NCBI GenBank assembly: GCA_016705245.1
Contig: JADIYM010000039.1
Span: 86,355-150,354 of the forward strand
Direction of reading: 5' to 3'
Length of the DNA stretch: 64,000 bases
Source of the DNA: Blastocatellia bacterium
GTDB lineage: Bacteria > Acidobacteriota > Blastocatellia > UBA7656 > JADIYM01
Below the pieces are notes generated by a model. That model saw only the letters and a program-made list of their open reading frames with translations, did no database searches and was not told the origin of the DNA. Position 1 is the first letter of the stretch, and every line of letters begins with the position of its first letter. Shown piece after piece: positions 42,394-50,155 of the stretch. A program made the translations under genes and the position numbers.

Positions 42394-44082
42394 TTAAGGC
42401 CGGGCCTCGTACACGATTTCGCCGCCGATGACCGTCATCACGCACGTCGTCGTCAGGATCTGGGGCGCCGGGATTTTCATGATGTCCGCCGACAGCACCG
42501 TAAGGTCCGCGAGCTTGCCGACTTCGATCGTGCCCTTGAGCTTCTCCTCGAACGCCGCGAAAGCAGGCCAGATCGTGAACATCTTCAACGCCGTCTCGCG
42601 TGACACGGCCTGTTCGAGATGCCAGCCTTCCCCTGACTTGCCCTTGAGGTCCATCCTCGTCACGGCGGCGTAGAACTCGATCATCGGCGCGCCCTGTTCG
42701 ACTGGAGCGTCGGACCCGCCAGCAATGATGGCGCCGGACTTCAACAGACTCTGCCACGCGTAGGCGCCCTCGAGCCGTTCGAGCCCGAGGCGGCTCTTCG
42801 CGAAGTAAAGGTCTCCGATCGCGTGTGAAGGCTGCATCGATGCAATGATGTCGAGTTTGGCGAACCTCGGAATGTCAGCGGGATGGAGGATCTGCGCGTG
42901 CTCGATTCGCCATCGCGGCACCGCGACTTTCCGCTCGGCCGGCGGTACCGCCCGCATCGCCTTCTCGTAGTAGTCGAGTGTGAGCCGATTTGCCCGGTCA
43001 CCGATCGCGTGAGTTTCGACCTGAATGCCCGCGCGAAGAGCGGCGACGAACATCGGCATCAGCTGCTCTTCCGTCAGCGTCACGAAGCCCGACGTGTCGT
43101 AGTCCGAGTATTTCTCGAGCAGCGCGGCGCCCTTCGAGCCGAGGGCGCCATCGAAGTGCACCTTGATCGTCCGCTGGGTGAATCTCGGATTCGCTCCGTC
43201 GACAATCGCGCCCCGCTCGATCAGCGCCGTGGCTCCCGCGCTCGGACCGCTGATGGCGTTGTAGATCCGCAGCTTGACCTTTCCATCCTGCACGAGACGC
43301 TCGATGAGCGCCGCTTCATCCGGCATCGAACCGGCGTTCTGGATCTGACACCAGCCGAGGGCGACGCTTCGATTGGCTCCGGTTACGATCGAGCGCGACA
43401 CTTCGTCGGCCGTCGGAGCGGGCACGACCGCGTACAGAAGGTTCTGGGCATTGTCGAGCACCATTCCATTGGGTTCGCCCGTCACCTTGTCCTTCATGAT
43501 CTCGCCGCCCTGCGGAGCTGCGGTGTTGCGATCGATTCCGGCAAGCTTGAGCGCGAGCGAGTTTGCGACGACGGCGTGACCGTCAGCCCGCTCGAGCGCG
43601 ACCGGGTTCTTCGGCGACACTGCATCGAGCTGTTCTCGCGTCGGGAACGCCTGGGGCGTCCAGAAGGTCTCGATCCAGCCGCGTCCGGTGATCCACGCAC
43701 CGGGCTCGGCGGCCTCGCATCTGGCCTTCACTCGGGCGAGAAAGTCGTCGAGGCTGCTGCAACCCTCGAGGTTGAAGGTCATCTCGCGGAATCCGATGCC
43801 CGACAAGTGGCAGTGCGCATCGGTCAGACCGGGGAGAACCGTAGCGCCCTTGAGGTCGACGATACGCGTCGATGGGCCTCGCAGGCGTTTCGCTCCGGCA
43901 TCGTTGCCGACGTAGAGGATTTTCCCGCCGGCGACGGCGATGGCCTGCGCTCTCGGCTGTCGGTCGCTGCCTGTGTAAACGTTGCCGTTCAGGAACAATG
44001 TGTCGGCCCTGGGCGGCGCCGCATGTGCCGGCGCAACTGTAAGGGCGCAGATGAGGGTGAGCAGCAGCACGAGTCGGTTCAT
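42394..44082 (-). CDS. Exported amidohydrolase (YtcJ-like)
   Basis: 562 residues from ATG 44082, giving a good Sec signal (LVLLLTLICALTVAPAHA); the frame is open to 44124. The fold is the composite-domain amidohydrolase type with LPGLTDAHCHLSGIG (metal-binding HxH), an Asp/His-rich core including VETHAIGDRAN and RIEHAQILH, and the late Asp in GGSDAPVEQG. Members such as YtcJ and N-substituted formamide deformylase hydrolyse C-N bonds; the substrate here is unknown. The gene is flanked by the repeat at 42305 and a divergent sigma-factor operon. Confidence 0.88.
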   Translation of the reverse strand: MNRLVLLLTLICALTVAPAHAAPPRADTLFLNGNVYTGSDRQPRAQAIAVAGGKILYVGNDAGAKRLRGPSTRIVDLKGATVLPGLTDAHCHLSGIGFREMTFNLEGCSSLDDFLARVKARCEAAEPGAWITGRGWIETFWTPQAFPTREQLDAVSPKNPVALERADGHAVVANSLALKLAGIDRNTAAPQGGEIMKDKVTGEPNGMVLDNAQNLLYAVVPAPTADEVSRSIVTGANRSVALGWCQIQNAGSMPDEAALIERLVQDGKVKLRIYNAISGPSAGATALIERGAIVDGANPRFTQRTIKVHFDGALGSKGAALLEKYSDYDTSGFVTLTEEQLMPMFVAALRAGIQVETHAIGDRANRLTLDYYEKAMRAVPPAERKVAVPRWRIEHAQILHPADIPRFAKLDIIASMQPSHAIGDLYFAKSRLGLERLEGAYAWQSLLKSGAIIAGGSDAPVEQGAPMIEFYAAVTRMDLKGKSGEGWHLEQAVSRETALKMFTIWPAFAAFEEKLKGTIEVGKLADLTVLSADIMKIPAPQILTTTCVMTVIGGEIVYEARP

Positions 44083-44139
44083 GAGCGGCACGATAGGGAA
44101 TTTGGAAGCACGCTGCAATCGCACACACGGCTTTCCGTA

Positions 44140-44240
44140 CCTCCATGACTCTGTGACTCAGTGCCTTTGTGTGCGCAGCTCTTGTGGCGTGTAGGAGAGC
44201 TTCGCTCACAGAGACACGGAGACACTGAGACACTGAGCTT
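44140..44240. repeat. Variant inverted repeat in a divergent promoter region
   Basis: GACTCTGTGACTCAGTGCCT at 44146 and GAGACACGGAGACACTGAGA near 44214 are loosely complementary and flank a GTGTGCGCAGC core. It resembles the GCGCAAAGGC family in layout but not in exact sequence, and lies between the amidohydrolase and sigma-factor genes. Confidence 0.55.
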
Positions 44241-44322
44241 CATCGCGTGGTCCATGCAATCGCGAACGCGGCGTAGAATCCCCTGAAACCTTTCCGGCTT
44301 CGCCGACACCTACGGGCGAACG

Positions 44323-44949
44323 ATGCGGCGAGCCGGAACCATGAGCGTGATGAGGCTATCGATCAGGACCATCGGGCGGCGCGATGCTGGCGCGGTCTCC
44401 GTCGAGGAGGCAGCCGAGCGTGTGCTGGCCGGCGACCCCGATGCCTTCCGCCACATCTTCGACCGGTTCTCGCGACCGGTCACTAGTTTCATCTTTGACA
44501 TCGTTGGACGGCGCGACCTTGCCGAGGAACTCGCACAGGAAACCTTCGTCCGTGCGTATCGAGGTCTCGGTTCCCTGCGAGACGGCACCAAGCTCTCCAC
44601 CTGGCTCTTCGGCATCGCGAAGTTCACGGCCTGGGAGGCCATTCGAGCGGAACGGCGACGCGGCAGCGTCGGGATCGACGAAATCGCGGAGATGCCCTCC
44701 GAGTCGGACTACGCGCGGCCCGAAGTGCAACTGCTCGGTCGCGAGCTCAACGGAGTAATTCACGAGGCTCTCGCGGCGCTCGACGACGATAAGCGGACGG
44801 TCTTCTCGCTGCGGATTTTTCAACAGAAGAGTTACGACGAGATTGTTGACATCACGGGCTTCACGCTCGCGAAGGTGAAGACGGACCTGCACCGCGCACG
44901 GTCCGAGATGCGGCGCCGGGTGGGGCCGTACGTGGAGGGAACGGTATGA
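44323..44949 (+). CDS. ECF-type RNA polymerase sigma factor
   Basis: 208 residues from ATG 44323; ATG 44341 is also possible. Sigma region 2 (DPDAFRHIFDRFSRPVTSFI, DLAEELAQETFVRAYRG, LSTWLFGIAKFTAWEAIR) and region 4 (ALDDDKRTVFSLRIFQQKSY then DEIVDITGFTLAKVKTDLHRA) are complete. It starts an operon with a zinc-finger anti-sigma factor (ATGA overlap) and two DUF4097 proteins. A TAGAAT box lies at about 44274-44279, 44 bases upstream. The signal sensed is unknown; the downstream envelope proteins suggest cell-surface stress. Confidence 0.93.
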   Translation: MRRAGTMSVMRLSIRTIGRRDAGAVSVEEAAERVLAGDPDAFRHIFDRFSRPVTSFIFDIVGRRDLAEELAQETFVRAYRGLGSLRDGTKLSTWLFGIAKFTAWEAIRAERRRGSVGIDEIAEMPSESDYARPEVQLLGRELNGVIHEALAALDDDKRTVFSLRIFQQKSYDEIVDITGFTLAKVKTDLHRARSEMRRRVGPYVEGTV

Positions 44950-45758
44950 ACTGCGACAACGTGACACTGCTGCTCGACGAATACATCGACGCCGAACTGG
45001 CCGATGCCGACCGGCGGCTCGTCGAGGCGCACCTCGCCGGCTGCGCGCTCTGCGCCGAGGCGTGCGAGGCCCTCGAGCGCGAACAGGCAATGTACGCGCG
45101 CTACGAGCGGCCGATCGAAACCGGCGACGCGATGTGGGCGGCGATCCGATCACGAATCGAGCCAGGATCGGACTCGTCGAACGTGATCCGTCGGTCGTTC
45201 GGGTCTCGCCGCTGGATGGCGCCGCTCGTCGCGGCGGCCTGCCTGACGGTGATCTCGGGTGTCGGGTACGTCGCGTGGCAGTCCTCAGGACCACAGAATG
45301 AAAAACTCGCCACCGCGGCGCCGGGACCGAACGATCGGCCTCACGTCTTCGAGGGCGTGACCACGCCCGGAGTCGAGCCCCCAGTGGCTACCGTCGTCGA
45401 TCATCCGACGCCGACAGGCAGCGGCGGCACGGTGTCGCGCCCACGGCGGGTTAAGGGCCGGGACGATCAGGCTCCAGCGGCCCTTCCTGTTCCGGTCGCG
45501 GACGCCGAGCGGCGCTACATCGCGGCCATCGCGCTGCTCCGAAGCGAAATCGATCGCACGGCGGGTACTGATGCGACGGTGCGCGATTCGTCGCGAAAGC
45601 CGCTCGGCGATCTCGACGCGAACATCCAGACCGCGAGACGCGCGGTCGAACAGAACCCGGACGACCCGATTGCCGTCAATTCAATGCTGTCAGCCTACGA
45701 CGAAAAAGTCGAAACGATGCAGCGGCTCGTCGCCCTGCAGGCGCGCAACGACCGCTGA
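44946..45758 (+). CDS. Zinc-finger anti-sigma factor
   Basis: 270 residues, start overlapping the sigma-factor stop. The N-terminal zf-HC2 motif HLAGCALCAEACEAL (H-x3-C-x2-C) is the sigma-binding zinc-associated domain. One membrane segment at about residues 82-102 (WMAPLVAAACLTVISGVGYVA) is followed by a long extracytoplasmic region ending in a helical part (ERRYIAAIALLRSEIDRTAG). This is the usual arrangement for controlling the ECF factor by an outside signal. Confidence 0.9.
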   Translation: MNCDNVTLLLDEYIDAELADADRRLVEAHLAGCALCAEACEALEREQAMYARYERPIETGDAMWAAIRSRIEPGSDSSNVIRRSFGSRRWMAPLVAAACLTVISGVGYVAWQSSGPQNEKLATAAPGPNDRPHVFEGVTTPGVEPPVATVVDHPTPTGSGGTVSRPRRVKGRDDQAPAALPVPVADAERRYIAAIALLRSEIDRTAGTDATVRDSSRKPLGDLDANIQTARRAVEQNPDDPIAVNSMLSAYDEKVETMQRLVALQARNDR

Positions 45759-45774
45759 AATCACGGATACGATC

Positions 45775-46836
45775 ATGATGTCATTTATTCTCCTTGCACT
45801 TCTCATATCGCCAATCGAGCCCGGCACGCTCGACGACTTGCTCTCGCAGGACGCGCCGTCGAGCGCGCGTCAGGCGGTTGCACCCGGAACCCGCGTCACG
45901 GTGACGAACCGTAACGGCTCAGTGACGATCACGGGTGTCGACGCTGCCGAGGTGTCGGCCTCAGCCCGCAGCGAGCGCGGCTCGCAGGTTGTACCCGTCG
46001 AGGTCCAGCGAACCAGTACCGGCGGAATTCTCATTTCACCGGAGGGCACGTCGCGCGGTCCCGTGGCGCTCGACGTGCGGCTGCCGAAGACGGCTCTGCT
46101 CGGTGTCGTCGAGGTTCCGAAAGGCGACGTGCGCATCACGGGCGTCGATGGCGACACGAGGGTCGTTTCGGGAAGCGGTGACGTCCAGGTCGGGCTGGCA
46201 GGTCGCGTGACGATCAATGCCGGAAGCGGCTCGGTTGTCGTCGACGGCGCAGCCGGCGCGGTGTTCGTCGAGTCCGGCTCAGGCGATCTGAACATCCGGA
46301 ACGTTGCCGGCGACGTCGTCTTCCGGTCCGGGAGCGGGAACGTCAGTGTCCAGCACGCGACCGGCGCCGTAGAAGGCACGGCCGCAAGCGGGACCGTCGG
46401 CGTGCGCGACGTCGGCTCGACAGTGCACGTCACGTCCATCAGCGGAGACGTTTCCGTGGAGCGCGCGAAGGGGCACGTGCAGGCCGAGACCGCAAGCGGC
46501 AATGTCCGCGTGACGGACCCGGGCGGCGACGTCGAGGCGCGAACCGCTTCCGGTGACGCCTGGATGCGCGGGACCATTCAGCCGGGAGGTCGTTACCGTC
46601 TGAAGTCGATGTCGGGAAACGCCACACTGGAGCTGTGCGGCCGCGTGTCGGGATTCACCGCGACGCTCTCATCGTTCTCGGGTGATATCCAAACGGATTT
46701 TGAACTGTCGGTTGACCGGCCGAATCTGGTGACGCGGCGGCTGGTCGGACGGTACGGAGACGGCGGCGCACAGATCGAGCTCGAGGCCTTCAGCGGCTCG
46801 GCTCAATTGCTCGCGTGTCCCGCGACCGGCCAGTAA
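45775..46836 (+). CDS. Exported DUF4097-type beta-repeat protein
   Basis: 353 residues from ATG 45775 (or 45778), 16 bp after the anti-sigma gene. A weak signal peptide (MMSFILLALLISPIEPG) leads to a parallel-beta array with repeated short strands such as GSGDVQVGLAG, GSGDLNIRNVAG, GSGNVSVQHATG and ASGNVRVTDPGG. This is the DUF4097 (adhesin-like) fold, often encoded with sigma/anti-sigma or two-component genes. It has no catalytic residues. The role is presumably in sensing or responding at the envelope. Confidence 0.85.
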   Translation: MMSFILLALLISPIEPGTLDDLLSQDAPSSARQAVAPGTRVTVTNRNGSVTITGVDAAEVSASARSERGSQVVPVEVQRTSTGGILISPEGTSRGPVALDVRLPKTALLGVVEVPKGDVRITGVDGDTRVVSGSGDVQVGLAGRVTINAGSGSVVVDGAAGAVFVESGSGDLNIRNVAGDVVFRSGSGNVSVQHATGAVEGTAASGTVGVRDVGSTVHVTSISGDVSVERAKGHVQAETASGNVRVTDPGGDVEARTASGDAWMRGTIQPGGRYRLKSMSGNATLELCGRVSGFTATLSSFSGDIQTDFELSVDRPNLVTRRLVGRYGDGGAQIELEAFSGSAQLLACPATGQ

Positions 46837-46862
46837 CGCACCATCAGGAGGACAACACGCCC

Positions 46863-47771
46863 ATGCGTGGAACACTTTGTATTCTCGCTCTACTCGCCGT
46901 CACGGGACTCTCGTGCGGTGGAACCGTTCAACACGTCAGCGCGCTGGGGATGCCCGGTCCGCACAACGCGGATGCGGCGCAGCACGGCAAGCGGCTCGAT
47001 GCCGATCATGAGGAGGACGCCTCGCACTCGGATCTGGCCGAGAAGGAAGAGATCCGGCGCTCGGTCGAGCTTGCACCCGGATCGCACGTCGAGATCCGGT
47101 CGATCAACGGCTACGTTGATGTCGAGACGTCCGATACGAACACGGCTGAAGTGTACGTCGTTCGGTCGGCCCGCAAACGCGCCGACCTCGATGCGAGTAA
47201 GTTCATCGTCGAATCGACGCCGAACAGCCTGATCATTGCCGGGGAAAGCGACCGGGGCACGCGCAAGGCGGACGTCCGGGTGCGCGTATCGGTGAAGCTG
47301 CCGCGCTCGATCGCGCTCGACGTGGAAGGCGTCAATGGCCGCGTCCGCGTTGGTGAGATCGACGGGAAGATCCTCATCTCGGGCGTCAATGGAAGTGTGG
47401 ACGTGGCGCGCGCGCACAGCACGTCGTCGATATCCGGGATCAACGGCAAGGTGACGATCACCCTGCAGGAGCTCGACGCGAGCGGCCTGGAGATCAGCGG
47501 CGTCAATGGCAAGGTCGAGCTGCATTTCGCCGAGTCGCTCAACGCCGAGCTGTCGGTCGAGGGGATCAACGGCAACGTTTATTCAGAGATCGGCAACATC
47601 ACGGTGAAGGGCAAGATCGAACCATCGAGCTTCAAGGGCAAGATCGGCGACGGTGGCCCGATGATCCGGGTGACCGGGGTCAACGGGAACGTCGAGCTGC
47701 TGCGGGCGGGTGTCTCGCGCACGGGCGACGGAGTCTCGATTGACACGAACAAAGTGGACTGGAGCCACTAG
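46863..47771 (+). CDS. DUF4097-type beta-repeat protein, possible lipoprotein
   Basis: 302 residues from ATG 46863, 26 bp after the previous gene. The hydrophobic N-terminus ends LLAVTGLSCGG, an imperfect lipobox. A His/Asp-rich stretch (HGKRLDADHEEDASHSDLAE) precedes the beta array, in which the INGYVDVE, VNGRVRVGEID, VNGSVDVARA, INGKVTITLQ, VNGKVELHFAE, INGNVYSEI and VNGNVELLRA strands repeat the V/I-NG-x-V pattern at about 20-residue intervals. It is a paralogue of the preceding protein by fold, not by close sequence. Last gene of the sigma operon. Confidence 0.85.
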   Translation: MRGTLCILALLAVTGLSCGGTVQHVSALGMPGPHNADAAQHGKRLDADHEEDASHSDLAEKEEIRRSVELAPGSHVEIRSINGYVDVETSDTNTAEVYVVRSARKRADLDASKFIVESTPNSLIIAGESDRGTRKADVRVRVSVKLPRSIALDVEGVNGRVRVGEIDGKILISGVNGSVDVARAHSTSSISGINGKVTITLQELDASGLEISGVNGKVELHFAESLNAELSVEGINGNVYSEIGNITVKGKIEPSSFKGKIGDGGPMIRVTGVNGNVELLRAGVSRTGDGVSIDTNKVDWSH

Positions 47772-47801
47772 GAGCACGCGACAGCGTTGACGTTTCTACG
47801 G

Positions 47802-47821
47802 CGGCGACGATAGCGTCGCCG
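47802..47821 (+). terminator. Hairpin between the DUF4097 operon and the ammonia-lyase gene
   Basis: CGGCGACG at 47802-47809 pairs with CGTCGCCG at 47814-47821, loop ATAG. It ends 2 bases before GTG 47824 and lacks a T-run, so it might occlude the ribosome-binding region of the next gene instead of terminating. Confidence 0.4.
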
Positions 47822-47823
47822 TC

Positions 47824-48784
47824 GTGAACGAACATCCGCTAGCCATCCATCCCGACGACGTCCATCGCGCGGCCGAACGGCTGCGGGGGCATATCCACAG
47901 AACGCCGGTCTTCAGCTCCCGGTTGCTCGACGAACTGAGCGGCCGGGAGTTGTTCTTCAAGTGCGAGAATCTGCAGCGCGGCGGGAGCTTCAAGATCCGT
48001 GGCGCGACAAACACCGTGCTCTCGCTCACGGACGACGAGCGGCGCCGCGGTGTCGTAGCGTTTTCGTCCGGAAACCATGCGCAGGCCGTGGCAATCGCTT
48101 CGCGCGCAGCCGGCATCGACGCGGTCATCGCGATGCCTGACGACGCGCCGAGATCCAAGGTCGAAGCGACGATGGAGTATGGGGCGCGTATCGTCCGGTA
48201 CGACCGTATGACGGAAGACCGCGAGGCTGTCGCCGCCGGGATCGTCGAACGCGAAGGGCGAACGCTCGTGCCGCCGTACGACGATCCGCGAGTCATGGCG
48301 GGGCAGGGGACGGCAGCCCTCGAGTTGCTCGAGGACGTCGAGTCGCTCGACGCGGTCGTCGTGCCTGTCGGTGGCGGCGGGCTGCTGGCCGGATCGGCGA
48401 CCGCGGCCGGTGGACGGGCCGCTGTCTACGGTGCCGAGCCGGAGACGGCTAACGACACCGCGCTCTCGCTCGCCGCAGGCGAGCGGGTGTGTATTCCGCC
48501 GCCAGACACGATAGCTGACGGTGCGCGACCCCAGGCGCCCGGGAAACTCACTTTCCCGGTCGTGCAGGCGCTCGCGGCTGGCGTGCTTACGGCCAGTGAC
48601 GCCGAGCTCGTCGCCGCGATGAAGCTGCTGCTGACGCGGATGAAGCTCGTCGTCGAGCCGACGGGCGTGCTGGGACTTGCCGTTGTCCTGAACGAGCGCG
48701 CTGCCGCCGGAGTTGCGGCGGGTGGGCATCGTGCTTTCGGGCGGGAACATCGACCTCGACGCGCTCGCGGGGCTCGTGGGCTGA
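47824..48784 (+). CDS. Threonine ammonia-lyase / serine racemase family, with apparent frameshift
   Basis: About 320 residues. The PLP lysine lies in GSFKIRGATNTV, the Asn/Gly-rich phosphate loop in SGNHAQAVA, and GGGGLLAGSA is the PLP-phosphate-binding glycine loop. Near 48697-48710 the frame is lost: the terminal strand RVGIVLSGGNIDLDALAGLV and a TGA at 48782-48784 are read one frame over, so one missing base (for example an extra C near 48701) restores the normal C-terminus. There is no ACT regulatory domain, so this is the catabolic/racemase kind (TdcB or serine racemase). A hairpin covers the region before its GTG start. Confidence 0.82.
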
Positions 48785-48843
48785 TGTGGCGCAGCCGTAC
48801 AGAGAGCACGGAGTCGCGGAGAGCACTGAGACCAGGCGCGGTT

Positions 48844-49998
48844 CTACAAAGCCATCGAGATACCGAGCATCTCGGCTGCCGCCGTCGCAAACGAACGTTC
48901 GGCGGCCGACCACTCCCGTTCGACATTCTGGTCGGCGATCTCGACGAAGCCCCAGAGTCCATCCGACAGGACGATCGGGACCGCGAGCACCGAACGAACG
49001 AAGCGGATCTCGTAAGCCGGCCGCTCGTTCTCGGGCAGCGCACTTACCGTCGATGCAACGATTCGACCGCTTTCGAACTCCCCGCGCCACCGTTGCAGTC
49101 CGCGTTCGTCCCACCGCACGTCGATGTCGAGCAACGAGCCCGAGGAATCCGGCGCCCACCTCCCGCGTTCGCTGGTCACCGGCTCGCCAGTATAGATGTG
49201 CGGATGCTCGACATAGAGACTCACACGCGACACCTCAAGGGCGTTACCGATGGCGCCGAGAAGCGATTCGACCTCCGCGACTGAGTCTCCCGCGACGAGC
49301 AGCCGTCCGCCGAGGTCCGCGAGCGCCGCAAGCTTCGCGTCACGCGTAGTAATCTCGCGCTCGGTGTCGGCGAACATCCGGTTCGCCGCCTTCGCCACAC
49401 CCTCGAGCAGTTCATCGCGGCGACGCACCTCTTCCTCGGCGCGACGGCGCTCACTTCGTTCTAGCGACAGCGCGCACATGTCCGCTATCGACCCCGCGAA
49501 GTTCTGTTCCTCGATCGTCCAGGCCCTCGGCGTACCGACGTGTTCGTGGCATGCAATGCCGACGATCACGCCGCCTTGCCGGATTGGCGCATCGAGCATC
49601 GACGTGATTCCGTGCGGGCGAAGGTAGTGCTCGGCGAGCTCGGCCGTTCGTTCATCGGCGTAACTGTCGTCGGCTGCGAGCGCGCGGTTCTGCTCCAGCG
49701 CGCGAAAATACGCAGGATAATCGCACGCCAGGAGCTCGAGGCCGCTCAGATGCGAGGCCGTTGGTCGAAGGAAAAGATCCCGACAGACGATCTTGGTTCT
49801 TTCGTCGTCGAACATCCAGATCGACGTTCGTTCGACGTCGATCGTCCTTGCAGCGATCTCGGTGATCACGTGAAGCGAAACGGCGAGGTCTTCGGCCTGG
49901 TCCCGAAAACGCGCAAGCTCGAGCAATGCCTGCTGGTGCTGCTTGAGCAGGGTGAGGCGCTGAGAGTCGGTCCGGCGTGGCGTCGAATTATCGGTCAT
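48844..49998 (-). CDS. Double-GAF-domain protein without an output domain
   Basis: 384 residues from ATG 49998, backed by GGGAGG 9 bases upstream. A short N-terminal coiled coil (LTLLKQHQQALLELARFRDQ) leads into GAF 1 (ISEIAARTIDVERTSIWMFD-like), a central coiled coil (SLERSERRRAEEEVRRRDEL), and a second GAF domain (LGAIGNALEVSRVSLYVEH, VPIVLSDGLWGFVEIAD). There is no histidine kinase, GGDEF or HTH part, so the signal must pass to another protein. The gene stands alone, divergent from the S46 peptidase. Confidence 0.82.
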   Translation of the reverse strand: MTDNSTPRRTDSQRLTLLKQHQQALLELARFRDQAEDLAVSLHVITEIAARTIDVERTSIWMFDDERTKIVCRDLFLRPTASHLSGLELLACDYPAYFRALEQNRALAADDSYADERTAELAEHYLRPHGITSMLDAPIRQGGVIVGIACHEHVGTPRAWTIEEQNFAGSIADMCALSLERSERRRAEEEVRRRDELLEGVAKAANRMFADTEREITTRDAKLAALADLGGRLLVAGDSVAEVESLLGAIGNALEVSRVSLYVEHPHIYTGEPVTSERGRWAPDSSGSLLDIDVRWDERGLQRWRGEFESGRIVASTVSALPENERPAYEIRFVRSVLAVPIVLSDGLWGFVEIADQNVEREWSAAERSFATAAAEMLGISMAL

Positions 49999-50155
49999 CG
50001 GAGTGCGGCCTCCCGTGATTCCGGACAAGTGAAACAACTGGGCCGATTCTACCTCACGAGGCGCCAACTGCCGCTGAACTCCGCAATCGTGTGACAACTC
50101 AGTGAGCTTCTCGGTACCATTCGTCGACGCACCAATCCCGACTCTGGAGAACCGA

